A DNA stretch of 64,000 nt from Prevotella sp. GTDB lineage: Bacteria > Bacteroidota > Bacteroidia > Bacteroidales > Bacteroidaceae. Where the stretch lies: assembly GCA_017960525.1 (NCBI GenBank), contig JAGCZA010000098.1:1-64000 (forward strand), written 5' to 3'. Positions 1 to 8,030 of this stretch are shown piece after piece (positions within the stretch are counted from its first letter, which is position 1; every line of letters begins with the position of its first letter). The position numbers and the translations under genes are program-made. The notes under the pieces were generated by a model. That model worked only from the letters and a program-made list of their open reading frames with translations, searched no databases and had not been told where the DNA came from.

Positions 1-929
<929 letters not shown>

Positions 930-978
930 TAGAAAAAACACTAACTCAAGTTGTAAAAGGTTATTTTGTCATTGTTTC

Positions 979-1215
979 TTATGCCGCCGTTCCTATTTCA
1001 TACAGATACTCAGGAGCGAAGTCTGCTCCGTTCTCCCATTCGATAGTGTTGAACTTGATGGAGAAGTTCTTGAAGAATTCGATGTCTTTAAGCGGTGTAA
1101 ACACACTGCCCTTAAGGGACTGAGCCAAGTCCACGACCTTTGTTTCTCCATCGTTGAACAGCAGTTTCACACGATAGCCATCCAAATATTCTGCTTGCAT
1201 TACTTCACAAAACAT
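979..1215 (-). CDS. DUF2442 domain-containing protein
   Basis: A 78-residue protein that matches the DUF2442 pattern over its whole length: an N-terminal strand pair (VKLLFNDGETKVVDLAQSL), then KGSVFTPLKDIEFFKNF, and a C-terminal IEWENGADFAPEYLYE. The NGADFAPE segment is the most conserved part of the family. DUF2442 proteins are small cytoplasmic proteins, often found beside toxin/antitoxin-like or DUF4160 genes. Their biochemical role is not known. The gene is 14 bp downstream of a small membrane-protein gene on the same strand and close to a PIN toxin pair, as in many small accessory islands. Confidence 0.82.
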   Translation of the reverse strand: MFCEVMQAEYLDGYRVKLLFNDGETKVVDLAQSLKGSVFTPLKDIEFFKNFSIKFNTIEWENGADFAPEYLYEIGTAA

Positions 1216-1229
1216 TGCTATGTATTATG

Positions 1230-1475
1230 CTATTTGCTTAATTGATTTTCAATCTTTCTTAATCTGTCGGAGATTTTCACCACTTGCATCAGAACTGCCC
1301 AACCGACAATTGAAGCACCAATGCCAACCACAAAAGTCACAACAGCTTGTGGGAAAGCCATCTCCGCATTTGATTCCATGATTCCCTTGCTTACGAGAAA
1401 CGTAAAGAGAATACCACCTATCCGTCCAGCCCAAGCAATAGCTACTAATAATTGTTCAATTATTGTTCGTTTCAT
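1230..1475 (-). CDS. Small membrane protein of unknown function (81 aa)
   Basis: The 81-residue product has two predicted membrane segments, at about residues 7-30 (LLVAIAWAGRIGGILFTFLV) and 43-65 (AVVTFVVGIGASIVGWAVLM), followed by a charged, probably coiled C-terminus (VKISDRLRKIENQLSK). The gene starts at an ATG and ends 14 bp before the DUF2442 gene; the PIN toxin gene ends only 3 bp upstream. The four genes from 2158 to 979 may therefore share a transcript. I do not recognise the family. Confidence 0.6.
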   Translation of the reverse strand: MKRTIIEQLLVAIAWAGRIGGILFTFLVSKGIMESNAEMAFPQAVVTFVVGIGASIVGWAVLMQVVKISDRLRKIENQLSK

Positions 1476-1478
1476 TTC

Positions 1479-1898
1479 TTAGCACTCTATGTTCATTAAA
1501 TCGAAGAACTCCTTTGGCTCCAGAACGAAGTCCTCTTGTGGAAAATCTTTCTTGTTGCGCGTTATGATGTAATCGGCACCTGCATCAACAGCAGAGAAGT
1601 ACTGAGCATCATCCTCAAAGTCTTTGCCCCGCTTCTGCAAACTTCGTTCAATAACAGAACGTCCCATATTAAGAACAATTAGGTTGGGTAAGATAGATTG
1701 CAGTATGTCGAAAATTTCTTCCTTGGGGAAATGTTCTTTGCGCAATGAGTAAGCAGTATTGAAAATGGTCAAATCGGAAACCATTAAATACATGTCTGGT
1801 TCCAATCTTAACCGATATAGGAGTCCAGCATCATGTCCGAAAGGCTGTCTTCCAGTAACGAGATCGATAATGATGTTTGTGTCAAGAAACAATTTCAT
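1479..1898 (-). CDS. PIN-domain toxin (VapC-like)
   Basis: A 139-residue PIN-fold ribonuclease. The N-terminal FLDTNIIID carries the first acidic residue, KDFEDDAQYFSA the central acidic residues, and DYIITRNKKDF the C-terminal acidic and conserved asparagine/lysine segment. PIN toxins are Mg-dependent RNases that stop growth by cutting tRNA, rRNA or mRNA, and the upstream partner inhibits them. The ATG overlaps the stop of the antitoxin gene by 4 bp, which implies translational coupling. It closely resembles the second PIN protein at 48246-48671, which shares the DTNI, KDFED..QYFSA and DYIITRNKKDF blocks, so both belong to one Bacteroidetes subfamily. Confidence 0.85.
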   Translation of the reverse strand: MKLFLDTNIIIDLVTGRQPFGHDAGLLYRLRLEPDMYLMVSDLTIFNTAYSLRKEHFPKEEIFDILQSILPNLIVLNMGRSVIERSLQKRGKDFEDDAQYFSAVDAGADYIITRNKKDFPQEDFVLEPKEFFDLMNIEC

Positions 1899-2158
1899 AA
1901 TGACAGATAATCTTTTAATCTGTGTTCGGCAATAAACTCTTTCTCGTTAAAATCATCAGGGACGGGGAAACGCCCCATGATACTCTTCGTTTCTTCGTCA
2001 ATCTCGAGTTTCGTCGGCTTGTCAAACAGCGGTTTCACAGGCCTTTTCTTCCTACGTGGCGAGATACTCTTCACGTAAGCCTCCACATCAGCCAGTAGCT
2101 GGTCACTAAAATAGTCCAGTTCAGCATTTATTGATGTCCGTAATTCTGTTGTACTCAT
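1895..2158 (-). CDS. Antitoxin of the PIN-toxin pair
   Basis: An 87-residue protein directly upstream of the PIN toxin with a 4-bp ATGA overlap. The N-terminal half (MSTTELRTSINAELDYFSDQ and the helix after it) looks like the DNA-binding or dimerising helices of Bacteroidetes antitoxins. The middle is basic (SPRRKKRPVK). The C-terminus is acidic and probably wraps the toxin (PVPDDFNEKEFIAEHRL). I make the assignment from position, size and charge pattern rather than a strong domain match. Such antitoxins usually repress their own operon. Confidence 0.72.
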   Translation of the reverse strand: MSTTELRTSINAELDYFSDQLLADVEAYVKSISPRRKKRPVKPLFDKPTKLEIDEETKSIMGRFPVPDDFNEKEFIAEHRLKDYLSL

Positions 2159-2173
2159 ACGATACTCCTTTCT

Positions 2174-2638
2174 TTATTTCATATCCCCTGACCAGCCGTG
2201 TCCCAAGTCCCAGTGATAGTCATAGACAAACTCGAAGTATGGCAGGGAGAACTCCTTTTCAATCAGTTCTGTCAGTTCATCTTCAATAGGCTTCGCCCAC
2301 TTGCCGACAAGGACAATGAACTTATTCACATTCCAAGCCACCCGCCCACGGGGCACCATCGTATAATCGCCCGTGAATTTAGTTTCCTCTTGTTTAGCCT
2401 CGGCACGAAAATGCTCCTTTGCCCAGACCTGACGGTGCAACTTCGGATAATTGATGAAAGGCAACCCTTTTTCTGCTGCCTCCGTGGTCATCTTAGGTGT
2501 CAGTTCCTGCTTGCAAACACCGAAGAGGGCCTTTTCAGCAGGGTCGTACCAGAATATGCCGACGCAAGGCATCTGCTCGTCAAACCCTCTCATGTCCTCC
2601 ATTAGGGCTTCATGCTCTGTTGTCGAAAGTTGCGTCAT
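2174..2638 (-). CDS. Conserved hypothetical protein (154 aa)
   Basis: The product is cytoplasmic in appearance, with no signal peptide or membrane segment. It starts MTQLSTTEHEALMEDMRGFD and has an aromatic-rich C-terminus (FEFVYDYHWDLGHGWSGD). A middle block, GRVAWNVNKFIVLVGKWAKP, would fit a compact alpha/beta domain. I do not recognise a named family, though the sequence type is familiar from Bacteroidales accessory regions. The gene ends 15 bp before the antitoxin gene and has its own Bacteroidetes-type promoter at 2715-2745, so it may be the first gene of the transcript that also carries the toxin pair. Confidence 0.6.
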   Translation of the reverse strand: MTQLSTTEHEALMEDMRGFDEQMPCVGIFWYDPAEKALFGVCKQELTPKMTTEAAEKGLPFINYPKLHRQVWAKEHFRAEAKQEETKFTGDYTMVPRGRVAWNVNKFIVLVGKWAKPIEDELTELIEKEFSLPYFEFVYDYHWDLGHGWSGDMK

Positions 2639-2714
2639 AACTTTACTTGATAAATGGCGGTTGTTCAGACCCCCATCCCCCTAACTTAGGGGGCTAATGT
2701 TTTAAAACGCCTGC

Positions 2715-2745
2715 AAAGGTACGAAAAAAATCCCAAATTGCAAAG
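2715..2745 (-). promoter_or_regulatory. Bacteroidetes-type promoter upstream of the 154-aa gene
   Basis: On the minus strand TACCTTTG (2722-2715) fits the TAnnTTTG -7 box, and a TTTG -33 box lies at 2745-2742, 19 bp upstream. This is the spacing expected for the Bacteroidetes primary sigma factor. The start codon is 76 bp downstream. Confidence 0.6.
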
Positions 2746-2804
2746 CAGAGATTGCAAAATATTGCTAAAACGCCTGCGATTTTATTGTACGACAACAGAA
2801 ACGT

Positions 2805-3485
2805 CTAATAACGACAGTTCAGTTGAAAGTCCTCAATGTGGTTGATTTCTGGCATTTCACTCCCAAGTTCTCCCACGATGGTGATGACGTCGAAGCGCCA
2901 GGGATTGTCGATTTTTCGGTAGTGGATGTAGTGGTTGATGGCACGGAGAAGGTTCCTCTGCTTCTTGTAGTTAATGGCCTGAAGTGGGTCGCCGAACTCA
3001 CGATTTCGCCGGGTCTTCACTTCTATGAAAACGATCAAATCGCCCTGCCGCGCAATGATGTCGATGTCACGGTGCTTCGAGTGCCAGTCACGGTCCAGGA
3101 TAACGTAGCCCTTTTCCCGCAAATAGGCTGCTGCCAGTTCCTCGCCCCAAATGCCGGTTTTCAGGTGTTCAGGGCCTTCCTCCAGCAATTCCTCCCGACT
3201 GCCGCCATTCTCTATTATTAATTCCTGGCATTTCTCTAAGGCATCGTGCTTCCATCTCTTCTCATCCTTTAAGTTGGGCAACAGCCGTTCCAGGGCCATA
3301 TAAATCTTTTGGGCCTCCTCCATACGGTCTTCGTTCACCCGCACCTTCAATATGTCCACCGCCGTCCAGAACATCGCCGCCGAGGCATAAGGTCTTTTGT
3401 CTGTGGCATAGATTTCACGTGCCGCCTCGTAGGCCTCCTCCTTGCGCCCCTGGCTCCGCAGGCCAAATACTTCTTCAATGGTCAT
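2805..3485 (-). CDS. YraN/UPF0102 nuclease-fold protein with N-terminal helical extension
   Basis: The C-terminal half (about residues 108-226) is a UPF0102/YraN domain. It has GIWGEELAAAYLREKGYVIL, then HRDIDIIARQGDLIVFIEVK with the D and ExK of a PD-(D/E)xK fold, and RRNREFGDPLQAINYKKQR. YraN proteins are usually about 115-125 residues. This one carries about 105 extra N-terminal residues rich in helices (MTIEEVFGLRSQGRKEEAYE, then a block ending near LPNLKDEKRW) that look like two or three TPR-like hairpins. YraN is a predicted endonuclease linked to DNA processing, but its reaction is not established. The gene stands alone, divergent from pyrF. Confidence 0.85.
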   Translation of the reverse strand: MTIEEVFGLRSQGRKEEAYEAAREIYATDKRPYASAAMFWTAVDILKVRVNEDRMEEAQKIYMALERLLPNLKDEKRWKHDALEKCQELIIENGGSREELLEEGPEHLKTGIWGEELAAAYLREKGYVILDRDWHSKHRDIDIIARQGDLIVFIEVKTRRNREFGDPLQAINYKKQRNLLRAINHYIHYRKIDNPWRFDVITIVGELGSEMPEINHIEDFQLNCRY

Positions 3486-3517
3486 AGCGATTGCAAAAAA
3501 AATTCTCTAATCGACTG

Positions 3518-3525
3518 CAAAGTTA
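3518..3525 (-). promoter_or_regulatory. Probable -7 box of the YraN-like gene
   Basis: TAACTTTG on the minus strand matches TAnnTTTG and lies 32 bp before the start codon. No good TTTG -33 box is visible at the right distance, so this is only a partial match. Confidence 0.4.
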
Positions 3526-3615
3526 TGAAAAAATAATCAGAAAACCCGCAAGAAAGAGGTGTTAAAATTTGCTTCAGAAGTCAGTCAGATAGCAACACAC
3601 AAACCCTGCCAAAAG

Positions 3616-3674
3616 TTTGGACGAACCAAACTACCAGTTTGCCGTAACCAAACTCCTACTTTGGACGAACCAAA
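3616..3674. repeat. 22-bp-period array of TTTGGACGAACCAAA (3 units)
   Basis: Units start at 3616, 3638 and 3660, exactly 22 bp apart. The first and third are perfect TTTGGACGAACCAAA; the middle one is TTTGCCGTAACCAAA. Spacers are 7 bp (CTACCAG and CTCCTAC). Each unit has TTTGG/CCAAA arms around a 5-nt centre, extended to AGTTTGG/CCAAACT in the first unit. The array lies between the divergent YraN-like and pyrF genes. The same element occurs at 13645, 28891 and 57979. Confidence 0.85.
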
Positions 3675-3938
3675 CTCAGCCATTGATTACGGGGACTCGT
3701 CTTATTTGTTTTTTGCAACTTTTTCATCTGAAACCGACATAATACAAAGACACGGTTTCTGCTTGTATCCCATTTTGCCATCGAATAGTCAAAGGAATCC
3801 GCAAAGATTAGGACTTTCACCTTGTGTAGCCCCTACACTATGGAGATGCAAATCTCAGAGGGCATAGAAGTTAGCCAAAGTTAAGTAACCCCATTACAAC
3901 CCCATTACGGCTTTTATCAAAAAAAACAAGTTGAAAGT
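3675..3938. other. Non-coding stretch between repeat array and pyrF promoter
   Basis: No convincing gene or tRNA was seen. It contains a small perfect hairpin GTGTAG-CCC-CTACAC (3824-3838) and an 11-bp perfect tandem duplication AACCCCATTAC at 3887-3908, about 30 bp upstream of the pyrF -33 box. Whether either is regulatory is unknown. Confidence 0.5.
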
Positions 3939-3970
3939 TTTGGTTTTTTCAGTTTTTCTTCGTATCTTTG
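3939..3970 (+). promoter_or_regulatory. Promoter of pyrF-addA-addB
   Basis: TTTG at 3939-3942 and TATCTTTG at 3963-3970 are 20 bp apart and match the Bacteroidetes -33/-7 consensus. The pyrF ATG follows 24 bp after the -7 box, giving a short leader. No second promoter is evident before addA or addB. Confidence 0.65.
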
Positions 3971-3994
3971 CACAAACCATTATCGTAATTGTAT

Positions 3995-4864
3995 ATGACC
4001 AGACAAGAACTTATTGAACAAATCAAGCTGAAGCGCAGTTTTCTCTGCGTGGGTCTCGACCCCGACATCAAGAAGATTCCCAAGTGCATTGTCAACGACT
4101 GCAAGGCTGAACTGGGCGATGACGAGGAGTACGACGACTCTCTCGCCATTATGGCCTTCAACCAGGCTATCATCGATGCTACCGCCCCTTACTGTGTGGC
4201 CTACAAGCCCAACCTTGCTTTCTATGAGTCGCTGGGATCTATGGGCGTGGCGGCCTACGAAGAGACGGTCTCCTATCTGCGCGAGAACTATCCCAACCAC
4301 TTCATCATTGCCGATGCCAAGCGCGGCGACATAGGTAATACCAGTGCCATGTATGCCCGCACCTTCTTCGAGGGCGACACCCAGGTGGACGCACTCACTG
4401 TGGCCCCCTATATGGGTGAGGACAGCGTGAGCCCCTTCCTCGGTTATGAGGGCAAGTGGGTGGTTCTTCTGGCGTTGACGAGCAACAAGGGCAGTATGGA
4501 CTTCCAGTTGACTGAGGACAAGGACGGGCTTCGTCTCTTCGAGAAAGTGCTGGCTAAGAGCCAGACGTGGGGCACCGAGGAAAATATGATGTACGTCGTA
4601 GGTGCTACCCAGGGGCGTATGTTCGAGGATATCCGTCGTGTGGTTCCCCGTCATTTCCTGCTCGTTCCAGGTGTTGGTGCGCAGGGCGGCAGTCTGGAAG
4701 AAGTGTGCCGCTACGGTATGACCGCCGACTGCGGACTGCTGGTCAACTCCTCGCGTGGCATCATCTTTGCCAGCAATGGCGATGACTTTGCCGAAGTCGC
4801 AGCCAAAAAAGCCGAAGAACTCCAACAGCAAATGGAAAGAGAACTGGAGAAGAAGGGCATTTGA
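3995..4864 (+). CDS. pyrF: Orotidine 5'-phosphate decarboxylase
   Basis: The enzyme catalyses the last step of UMP synthesis, decarboxylating OMP. I chose the ATG at 3995, which gives [20 protein letters not shown]; a TTG six bases upstream is in frame but unlikely. Family marks are FLCVGLDPD near the start, the catalytic Lys/Asp segment [14 protein letters not shown], and the phosphate-binding C-terminal part [12 protein letters not shown] followed by [11 protein letters not shown]. The 289-residue length fits the longer group II OMP decarboxylases. It is the first gene of a probable operon with addAB: its stop lies 16 bp before the addA start. In many Bacteroidetes pyrF follows prfA; here no release-factor gene is adjacent. 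Confidence 0.95.
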   Translation: MTRQELIEQIKLKRSFLCVGLDPDIKKIPKCIVNDCKAELGDDEEYDDSLAIMAFNQAIIDATAPYCVAYKPNLAFYESLGSMGVAAYEETVSYLRENYPNHFIIADAKRGDIGNTSAMYARTFFEGDTQVDALTVAPYMGEDSVSPFLGYEGKWVVLLALTSNKGSMDFQLTEDKDGLRLFEKVLAKSQTWGTEENMMYVVGATQGRMFEDIRRVVPRHFLLVPGVGAQGGSLEEVCRYGMTADCGLLVNSSRGIIFASNGDDFAEVAAKKAEELQQQMERELEKKGI

Positions 4865-4880
4865 ACAGTTTGACGGCAGT

Positions 4881-7800
4881 ATGCAGAAGAAGACATTCCC
4901 CTTGACCGTCTATAAGGCCAGCGCGGGCAGCGGAAAGACGTTCACCTTGGCTGTGGAGTACATCAAATTGCTGGTGGCCAACCCTCTGGCCTATCGGCAG
5001 ACTTTGGCCGTGACGTTCACCAACAAGGCCACCGAGGAGATGAAGATGCGCATTCTGAGCCAACTCTATGGCATCTGGCGACAACTGGACGAGTCCCACC
5101 ATTATATCAATAAGGTGTGCGAAGGGCTGGACATTTCCCCAGAGGAGGCTTCACAGAAGGCTGGAACAGCCCTGCGTCTGCTGCTGCACAACTACAATTA
5201 TTTCCGCGTTGAGACCATCGACTCGTTCTTCCAGAGCGTGCTGCGCAATCTGGCCCGCGAACTGGAACTGACGGCCAATCTGCGCGTGGGGCTGAACGAC
5301 AACGAGGTGGAGGAGCAAGCCATAGACCAACTCATCGACAGTCTGCAGGCCACCGACCTGATGCTGCAATGGCTGCTGGGCTACATTATGGACAACATCA
5401 GCGACGACCGCTCTTGGAACGTCATCGGCCAAATCAAGCAATTCGGCAAGACCATCTTCCGCGACTATTACAAGCAGGAGAGCCATCGGCTGAACCAAGT
5501 GATTGCCGAGAAGGGCTTTATGGAGCACTATACAGCCTTGCTGCGCGAAGAGCGCACAAAGGCCCGCGAGCGTATGCAGGAGATAGCCGAGACCTTTTTC
5601 GACATACTCGACCGAGAGGGGCTTACCGTCGACGACTTTTCGGGCAAGAGCCGGGGCGTGTGCGCCCTATTCCTGAAGTTGCAACGCGGCGTGTTCGACG
5701 AGAGCATCATCACGAAGACCGTGTCCGAGACCGTAGGCATTCCCACCAAGTGGGTGACCAAAAGCCATAGCCGCGCCGAGTTCCTGCAAGCCCTGGCCGA
5801 TGCCGAGTTGGACCCTATCCTGCGCTATGCACTGGAGGAGCAGCCCCGACAGTGGCGACGCTTCAAGAGTGCCGACCTGACACTACGCCACCTGAGCCAG
5901 TTGCGACTGCTGGGTTCCATTGAGACCAAGGTGCGCCAGTTGAACGAAGAGCAGAACCGATTCCTGCTTTCCGACACCCAACAACTGCTCCACGACCTGA
6001 TAGACGGCAGCGACTCACCCTTTATCTTTGAGAAAATCGGCACCCAACTGGAACACATTATGATAGACGAGTTCCAGGACACCAGCACCGTGCAGTGGCA
6101 GAACTTCAAGGTGTTGCTGCGCGAGGCTATGAGCCACCAAAGTTCCACCAGCCTCATCGTGGGCGACGTGAAGCAGAGCATCTACCGCTGGCGTAGCGGC
6201 GACTGGCGTCTGCTGGACGGCATCGAGGACCAATTCCCTGGCGAAAAGGGGAACTTGGACATACAGCCCCTCGACGTGAACTACCGCTCGCAGCCGGGCA
6301 TCATTCGCTTCAACAACGCCTTCTTTGCCGAGGCAGCACGCCAGGAAGAGGTGACAGCCTACGGCGACGTAGAGCAGCAATGGCCATCAGACCGCAAGGA
6401 TGAGGGGATGGCCAGCATCAGTTTGCTGCCCCCTAAAGACTATCAGCAGGCCACCCTCGAAGCCGTCGCCGCCCAAGTGTCGGACTTGCTGCAAGCGGGC
6501 ATACAGTCAGACAAGATTGCCATACTGGTGCGCACTAACAGTTATATCCCCCTCATTGCCAACTATCTGCAAGAACATCTGCCAGAGGTGCGCGTAGTCA
6601 GCGACGAGGCTTTCCGTCTGGACGCCTCAACCGCCGTGCAGATGATTGTCCACGCCCTTCATCTGCTCTACCACCCCGACGACAACATTGCCCGCGCCTT
6701 TCTGGCAAAGGCTTGCACAGGGCGGCTGGACGGCCCGCTGCCCGAAGCATACGCCGCCCACGGCGAGGAGTTATTACGCCTACCCCTCTACGAACTAACG
6801 CAACAGTTGTTGGCCATCTTTGACGAGAGCCTAGGGCGCGGACAGTCTGCCTACATCTGTGCCTTCTTCGACCAAGTGGCAGCCTTTGCCGCCGAAGGGA
6901 GCAACGACGGGCCTGCCTTCCTGCGCGAATGGGAGGCACACATCTGCTCCAAGACCATACAAAGCCCTGAGACCAACGGTCTACGCATCATCTCCATCCA
7001 CAAGTCGAAAGGTCTGGAGTTCGACAACGTTATCATCCCCTTCTGCGACTGGCGATTGGAGCACAACGACATTCTCTGGTGCCGTCCGCAGGAAGAACCC
7101 TTCAACGCTTTGCCGCTGGTTCCCATCGACTACAGTCAGAAGGGCTTGAAGGGCACCATCTACGAGGCCGACTACAACGAGGAGCACCAACAGGTGACAG
7201 TCGACAACCTAAACTTGCTCTATGTGGCGTTCACCCGCGCCTCGCGCAACCTCTTTGTCATCGGCAAGCGGGGGAGCCGGTCGTCGCGCTCGGCCATCAT
7301 CGAGATGGTTCTGCCCCAACTGCAACTGGCAGGTGCCACCCTGAGCGGCGAGACCGACGCAGAAGCCCCGCTGACTTTCGCATACGGCACCCTGTCGCTC
7401 CCAATGCCCGACACGCATCGCCCTTCGCCCATTGTCCGCCATCCCAACCCCTTCCTGCAAGAGAGTACGCCCATCAGCGTAAACATAGAGGCTCGCCGTG
7501 AGAGCGTGGCCTTCAAACAGAGCAACCAGAGCCTTCGCTTCGCCACCGCCAACGATGACGACGAGCAGGCACTACGGGCCAACTACGTGCAACTGGGCAG
7601 CGTGCTCCACGAGGTGTTTGCCTCCATAGGAACGACTGCCGACATTGACAAGGCCCTGAAACGGCTGGAGGTGGAAGGCATCATCTACGACCAGCACATC
7701 ACCCGCAGCCGTCTGGAAGACCTCATCCGCAAGCGCCTGGCCTCGCCCAAGGTGGCCGAGTGGTTCGCCCCCAACTGGAGGCTTTACCGCGAATGCACCA

Positions 7801-8018
7801 TCCTGCTGCCCGACGGTCAGGAACGGCGGCCTGACCGCGTCATCACCGACGGCCGGCAGACCATCGTCATCGACTTCAAGTTCGGCCGTGAGCGCGACGA
7901 ATACCACACACAGGTGCGTGAGTATATGCAGTTGCTCTCGCAGATGGGCCTCCCCCGCGTGCAAGGCTTCCTCTGGTTCGTCTACTCCAACCAAGTTGTA
8001 GAAGTTGTCAATCCTTAA
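4881..8018 (+). CDS. addA: AddA-like helicase-nuclease (UvrD/REP family)
   Basis: A 1045-residue DNA helicase-nuclease of the AddAB double-strand-break repair complex. The ATG at 4881 puts the Walker A motif KASAGSGKT at residues 12-20; longer in-frame starts would lie inside pyrF. The superfamily 1A motifs follow in order: MIDEFQDTS near 393, GDVKQSIYRWR near 428, NYRSQ near 467, SIHKSKGLEF near 704 and YVAFTRAS near 780. The C-terminus has a PD-(D/E)xK nuclease domain with PDRVITD and IDFKFG (about 985-1000). With AddB it unwinds and trims broken ends to load RecA. It lies 16 bp after pyrF and 12 bp before addB. Bacteroidetes AddA/AddB proteins are divergent and are often annotated only as a UvrD helicase. 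Confidence 0.9.
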   Translation: MQKKTFPLTVYKASAGSGKTFTLAVEYIKLLVANPLAYRQTLAVTFTNKATEEMKMRILSQLYGIWRQLDESHHYINKVCEGLDISPEEASQKAGTALRLLLHNYNYFRVETIDSFFQSVLRNLARELELTANLRVGLNDNEVEEQAIDQLIDSLQATDLMLQWLLGYIMDNISDDRSWNVIGQIKQFGKTIFRDYYKQESHRLNQVIAEKGFMEHYTALLREERTKARERMQEIAETFFDILDREGLTVDDFSGKSRGVCALFLKLQRGVFDESIITKTVSETVGIPTKWVTKSHSRAEFLQALADAELDPILRYALEEQPRQWRRFKSADLTLRHLSQLRLLGSIETKVRQLNEEQNRFLLSDTQQLLHDLIDGSDSPFIFEKIGTQLEHIMIDEFQDTSTVQWQNFKVLLREAMSHQSSTSLIVGDVKQSIYRWRSGDWRLLDGIEDQFPGEKGNLDIQPLDVNYRSQPGIIRFNNAFFAEAARQEEVTAYGDVEQQWPSDRKDEGMASISLLPPKDYQQATLEAVAAQVSDLLQAGIQSDKIAILVRTNSYIPLIANYLQEHLPEVRVVSDEAFRLDASTAVQMIVHALHLLYHPDDNIARAFLAKACTGRLDGPLPEAYAAHGEELLRLPLYELTQQLLAIFDESLGRGQSAYICAFFDQVAAFAAEGSNDGPAFLREWEAHICSKTIQSPETNGLRIISIHKSKGLEFDNVIIPFCDWRLEHNDILWCRPQEEPFNALPLVPIDYSQKGLKGTIYEADYNEEHQQVTVDNLNLLYVAFTRASRNLFVIGKRGSRSSRSAIIEMVLPQLQLAGATLSGETDAEAPLTFAYGTLSLPMPDTHRPSPIVRHPNPFLQESTPISVNIEARRESVAFKQSNQSLRFATANDDDEQALRANYVQLGSVLHEVFASIGTTADIDKALKRLEVEGIIYDQHITRSRLEDLIRKRLASPKVAEWFAPNWRLYRECTILLPDGQERRPDRVITDGRQTIVIDFKFGRERDEYHTQVREYMQLLSQMGLPRVQGFLWFVYSNQVVEVVNP

Positions 8019-8030
8019 CCCCTCCAAGCC

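Noticed and set aside
3616..3674. CRISPR-like array (short repeats with unlike spacers)
   Set aside because: Units are 15 bp with 7-bp spacers and at most four copies, far below CRISPR dimensions; no cas genes; spacers are too short to be targets.
3887..3908. Integrase attachment site at the AACCCCATTAC duplication
   Set aside because: The duplication is 11 bp in direct tandem with no integrase, tRNA gene or island boundary near it.
4755..4880. Longer start for addA inside pyrF
   Set aside because: The extra 42 codons are out-of-frame pyrF sequence and place unrelated residues before the Walker A motif; the ATG at 4881 is well placed.
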